Source: an uncultured Opitutia bacterium (GTDB taxonomy: Bacteria > Verrucomicrobiota > Verrucomicrobiia > Opitutales > Opitutaceae). Taken from it: a stretch of DNA of 8,780 bases. The position numbers and the translations under genes were made by a program. Positions within the stretch are counted from its first letter, which is position 1. Every line of letters starts with the position of its first letter. The DNA lies in NCBI GenBank assembly GCA_903938935.1, contig CAJAFD010000529.1, forward strand, positions 1 to 8,780, written 5' to 3'. Positions 5,888-8,780 of this stretch are shown here, piece after piece. The notes beneath the pieces are model-generated. The model saw only the letters and a list, made by a program, of their open reading frames with translations. It searched no databases and was not told where the DNA came from.

Positions 5888-8398
5888 ATGTCCTTTTTTC
5901 GCACCGCCTCCGCCACCGCTGCCCTTTTCACGCTCGCTGCGTTGCACGCCGCCGAGCCTGCGCCGGCCACGCCCGCCCCCGCGACGATTCCCGAAGCCCT
6001 CCGCGAGTTGGGCGCCTTCCGCGAGCTCGGCTCCGTCCTTTACGCCGCCGCGCATCCCGACGACGAAAACACCCAGCTCCTCGCGTGGCTTTCCCGCGGC
6101 CAAGGTTACCGCACCGCCGATCTCTCCCTCACGCGCGGCGATGGCGGTCAAAACGTCATCGGCCCCGAACTCGGCGACAAACTCGGCGTCGCCCGCACTC
6201 AAGAACTCCTCGCCGGCCGCCGCCTCGACGGCGCCCACCAATATTTTTCCCGCGCCCTCGATTTCGGTTTCTCCAAAGACTACGCCGACACCCAACGCGT
6301 CTGGGGTCGCGACGAAGTCATCGGCGACATCGTGCGCGTCATCCGGCGTTTTCAACCCGACGTCATCCTTACGCGTTTTTCACCGCAACCCGGCGGCACC
6401 CACGGCCACCATACCGCTTCCGCCGTCCTCTCCATCGAAGCCTTCAAACTCGCCGGTGATCCCAAAGCCTACCCCGAGCAGATCGCCCAAGGCCTGAAAC
6501 CCTGGCAGCCCAAACGCATCTTGCAAAACGGCGCCTTCGGTCGCGGCACGCCCTCCCGCGACGCCCTCCCCGTCGTGATCGGCGGCGACGATCCCGTCCT
6601 CGGCATTCCGGTTTCCACGCTTTCGCTCCGCATCCTCGCCCAGCACAAAACCCAAAATCTCGGCGGCGTCATCTTCGGCCAAGGTCGCGGCGCCGGCGTC
6701 GGTACTGGTCCGCGCACCGAGACGTTCACGCTGCTCGGTGGCGCTCCCGCCACCACGGGGCTTTTCGACGGCGTCGCCACGTCGTGGACCACGCGTTACC
6801 CCGGCCCAGGCGCGGAGATTGACGCCCTCGCCACCGCTGCGCTCACCGGCTTCGACGAAAAAAATCTCGCCGCCAACATCCCCGCGCTCCTCGCCCTCCG
6901 CGCGAAAATCGCCGCGCTCCCCGCCGATCCGCTCGTCAGCGACAAACGCGCGCAACTCGACCGCGTTCTCCAAAGTTGCCTCGGCCTCACCGTCACCACC
7001 ACGGTCGCCACGCCCGACGCCGTTCCCGGCGAAACACTAAGCCTCACGCACACCGTGACCTCCGCCGTCCCGCTTCGTTGGGTCGCCACGCGCCCTACAA
7101 CCGGCGCGAGTCTCACCACCGGCGTCACTCTCGCCCAAAAAACCGAGACGCACGTTTCGCAATTTTTCCTGCCCACCACGACGCCACTCACCACGCCGTA
7201 TTGGCTCCGCGCCGAAGGCCGCCCCGGCCTCGCTCGCGTCGACGATCCAGCTCTCATCGGCAACGCGGAAAACCTTCCCACCGTCGCCCTCGACTACGTT
7301 TTCGAAATCGACGGCCAACAACTTATCGTCGCCGACGAACCGTTTTCCGTGAGCGGCGCCGGCTCCACGGAAAAACGCCGCCGCCTCGACATCGTTCCAC
7401 CCGTCTCGCTCGGTTTCACCGCCGACGTCACCATTTTCACGCCCGGCGCTACCCGCACCGTCAGCGTGGAAATCTCCGCCAATCGCCCCGACCGCACCGG
7501 CACCGTCGCCCTCGAGCTTCCCGCGGGCTGGCGTGCCACGCCCGCCACGCAGCCCTTCACGCTCGCCACCCTCGGCGCGAAATCTCGCCTCACGTTCGAG
7601 GTCACCGCGCCCGCCACCGCTGCATCGGCCACGTTGGGCGCCGTCGCGAAGATCGGCTCCGCGACCTACCGCAATGCGCGCGACGAAGTAAACTACGCGC
7701 ACCTGCCGCCGCAGCTGCTTCAACCGCTCGCCCGCCAACGCGCCGTCGCCCTCGATGTCGCCGTGGCCGCCAAGAAAATCGGTTTCCTCCCCGGCGCCGG
7801 CGACGACATCCCCGCCGCCCTCGCCCAACTCGGCTGCACCGTCACCACGCTCACCGGCGCTGATCTCACCGCGCAAAAACTCGCCGCCCTCGACGCCGTC
7901 GTGATCGGCGTCCGCGCCTTCAACACCCGCGATGATCTCGCCGCCAACCTCCCCGCCCTCTTCGCCTGGGTCGAAGCCGGCGGCACCGTCGTCGCCCAAT
8001 ACAACCGGCCCGGCCGCGACATCAAAACCGACCGCCTCGCCCCCTACGCCCTCACCCTCGGCGGCAACGACGCCCGCGTGACCGACGAAGATGCCGCCAT
8101 CACCCTCCTCGAGCCCACCCACCCCGCGTTCAATTCTCCCAACAAACTAACCGCCGCCGATTGGTCCGGTTGGGTCCAAGAGCGCGGCGCCTATTTCGGC
8201 ACCACGTGGGGCGCCGAGTTCACCCCGCTCCTCGCCTGCAACGACGCCGGCGAAGCCCCGCAAAAAGGCGCGCTCCTCGTCGCCCGCCACGGCCAAGGCT
8301 ACTACGTTTACACGGGCCTCGGCTTCTTCCGCCAACTCCCCGCCGGCGTCCCCGGCGCCTACCGTCTCTTCGCCAACTTGATCTCGCTCGGGAAATGA
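5888..8398 (+). CDS. Secreted multidomain PIG-L family deacetylase-like protein
   Basis: The protein has 836 residues, about three times a simple PIG-L enzyme. A signal peptide (MSFFRTASATAALFTLAALHA, cleavage near residue 21-22) is followed by an Ala/Pro linker (23-33). The PIG-L domain (about 45-270) carries the AHPDDE motif at 55-60, giving zinc ligands His56 and Asp59, with Asp58 the likely catalytic base. HGHHTAS at 172-178 supplies the third ligand (His175), and LTRGDGGQN (81-89) is typical of the family. Known members deacetylate N-acetylglucosamine-containing molecules; the substrate here is unknown. Residues about 365-600 are beta-rich and hold two Ig-like stretches. The second (TVSVEISANRPDRTGTVALE, 524-543, with LPAGW) resembles NEW3-type domains. 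Residues about 615-836 resemble a ThuA/glutamine-amidotransferase-like flavodoxin fold (VVIGVRAFN, FAWVEAGGTVVAQYN, GQGYYVYTGLGFFRQL) without an evident nucleophile Cys at the usual elbow. The ATG at 5888 gives the full signal peptide, and no Shine-Dalgarno sequence precedes it. Its TGA overlaps the next ATG (ATGA, 8395-8398). Confidence 0.9.
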   Translation: MSFFRTASATAALFTLAALHAAEPAPATPAPATIPEALRELGAFRELGSVLYAAAHPDDENTQLLAWLSRGQGYRTADLSLTRGDGGQNVIGPELGDKLGVARTQELLAGRRLDGAHQYFSRALDFGFSKDYADTQRVWGRDEVIGDIVRVIRRFQPDVILTRFSPQPGGTHGHHTASAVLSIEAFKLAGDPKAYPEQIAQGLKPWQPKRILQNGAFGRGTPSRDALPVVIGGDDPVLGIPVSTLSLRILAQHKTQNLGGVIFGQGRGAGVGTGPRTETFTLLGGAPATTGLFDGVATSWTTRYPGPGAEIDALATAALTGFDEKNLAANIPALLALRAKIAALPADPLVSDKRAQLDRVLQSCLGLTVTTTVATPDAVPGETLSLTHTVTSAVPLRWVATRPTTGASLTTGVTLAQKTETHVSQFFLPTTTPLTTPYWLRAEGRPGLARVDDPALIGNAENLPTVALDYVFEIDGQQLIVADEPFSVSGAGSTEKRRRLDIVPPVSLGFTADVTIFTPGATRTVSVEISANRPDRTGTVALELPAGWRATPATQPFTLATLGAKSRLTFEVTAPATAASATLGAVAKIGSATYRNARDEVNYAHLPPQLLQPLARQRAVALDVAVAAKKIGFLPGAGDDIPAALAQLGCTVTTLTGADLTAQKLAALDAVVIGVRAFNTRDDLAANLPALFAWVEAGGTVVAQYNRPGRDIKTDRLAPYALTLGGNDARVTDEDAAITLLEPTHPAFNSPNKLTAADWSGWVQERGAYFGTTWGAEFTPLLACNDAGEAPQKGALLVARHGQGYYVYTGLGFFRQLPAGVPGAYRLFANLISLGK

Positions 8399-8544
8399 AA
8401 ACGCCGCCCAATCCACCTCCGCCCGCCGATGACGCTCCGGGCGTCCCCGGTTTCCGCACTTGGCGCGGCGTCTACCTTTTTGTCCTCGCCGCGTTCGTCG
8501 TGGTGGTGATCGCGCTCACGTTTTTCACCCGCGCTTACGCATGA
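8395..8544 (+). CDS. 49-residue single-pass membrane protein, possible symporter accessory subunit
   Basis: This short gene encodes MKTPPNPPPPADDAPGVPGF followed by RTWRGVYLF and a strongly hydrophobic stretch. The N-terminal 20 residues are Pro-rich and polar. Residues 25-44 form one transmembrane helix (rich in Val, Leu, Ala and Phe), and the end is TRAYA. Arg21 and Arg24 flank the helix on the N side and Arg46 on the C side. The start is set by the ATGA overlap with the PIG-L stop (8395-8398), and its own stop overlaps the symporter start in the same way (8541-8544). Tight coupling on both sides and a sensible membrane-protein composition argue that it is real although it is so short. I do not recognise a family. 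Small membrane subunits encoded just before SSS transporters are known (for example DUF4212 or YhdT-type proteins, which are larger), so an accessory role for the downstream symporter is my inference. Upstream GGGA three bases before the ATG is at best a weak ribosome-binding site. Confidence 0.8.
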   Translation: MKTPPNPPPPADDAPGVPGFRTWRGVYLFVLAAFVVVVIALTFFTRAYA

Positions 8545-8780
8545 ACCTGCTCGATTGGCTCGTCCTCCTCGGCGCGATCGTCGGTGTCGCCGCCTACGGC
8601 ACCTGGCGCACGCGTCACACCGACAACCTCAACACTTACCTCAAGGGCAACAGCACGACGAAGTGGGGCACGATCGGCCTCTCCGTCATGGCCACGCAGG
8701 CGAGCACGATCACGTACCTCTCGCTGCCCGGCCAAGCCACGGAGAACGGCATCGCATTCATTCAAAATTATTTCGGCCTC
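8541..8780 (+). CDS. Sodium:solute symporter (SSS family), N-terminal part
   Basis: The gene runs off the window; 80 residues are visible. It begins MNLLDWLVLLGAIVGVAAYG, a first transmembrane helix, then a basic loop (TWRTRHTDNLNTYLKGN). WGTIGLSVMATQASTITYLS follows, the start of the conserved first core helix of SSS transporters, whose broken-helix region typically carries the Na+ and substrate contacts. The segment LPGQATENGIAFIQNYFGL continues the family pattern. SSS proteins are inner-membrane Na+-driven importers of sugars, amino acids, sialic acid or carboxylates; the visible part does not reveal the substrate. The ATG at 8541 overlaps the stop of the 49-residue gene, and there is no separate ribosome-binding site, so translation is probably coupled. 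Being in one unit with an exported PIG-L protein suggests it imports a product of that enzyme, perhaps a deacetylated amino sugar or glycoconjugate, but this is inference. Confidence 0.9.
   Translation, partial: MNLLDWLVLLGAIVGVAAYGTWRTRHTDNLNTYLKGNSTTKWGTIGLSVMATQASTITYLSLPGQATENGIAFIQNYFGL

Noticed and set aside
7037..8122. 361-codon minus-strand frame opposite the PIG-L C-terminus
   Set aside because: Same antisense artefact: Gly/Glu/Asp-rich, no start signal, no motif, and it covers a recognised domain.

Overview
The window is high-GC bacterial DNA with a strong preference for C at third codon positions on the coding strands. It most likely comes from a member of the Verrucomicrobiota, perhaps an Opitutaceae relative. 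The evidence is a PVC-type putative heme-binding CxxCH domain (the Pirellula/Verrucomicrobium type), a DUF2911 protein with an Ala/Pro-rich secreted N-terminus, a very long secreted PIG-L protein, and start codons without clear Shine-Dalgarno sequences. The lineage is an inference from gene content only.

Layout. Positions 1-1062 (+) hold the 3' end of a HEAT-repeat/cytochrome c protein whose start lies outside the window. It converges, with a 39-bp gap, on 1102-2970 (-), an exported clan CD cysteine peptidase of the C13 (legumain-like) type. A 156-bp divergent intergenic region separates that gene from fhs, formate--tetrahydrofolate ligase (3127-4809, +). Then come a secreted DUF2911 protein (4896-5795, +) and a textbook rho-independent terminator (5804-5839).

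After the terminator a new transcription unit begins. It contains a secreted 836-residue PIG-L deacetylase-like protein (5888-8398), an easily missed 49-residue single-span membrane protein (8395-8544), and a sodium:solute symporter (from 8541, running off the end). The three are joined by two successive ATGA stop/start overlaps and are almost certainly translated as one coupled unit.

How the genes fit together. fhs is cytosolic one-carbon metabolism and has no obvious tie to its neighbours. The others are mostly envelope or periplasmic proteins. The last three genes look like a small functional module: an exported metal-dependent deacetylase-like hydrolase, a Na+-coupled importer, and a tiny membrane protein that may be an accessory subunit of the importer. 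This module and the C13-type peptidase are the parts most worth a second look. No RNA genes, CRISPR arrays, insertion sequences or attachment sites were seen. No gap between genes exceeds 156 bases.
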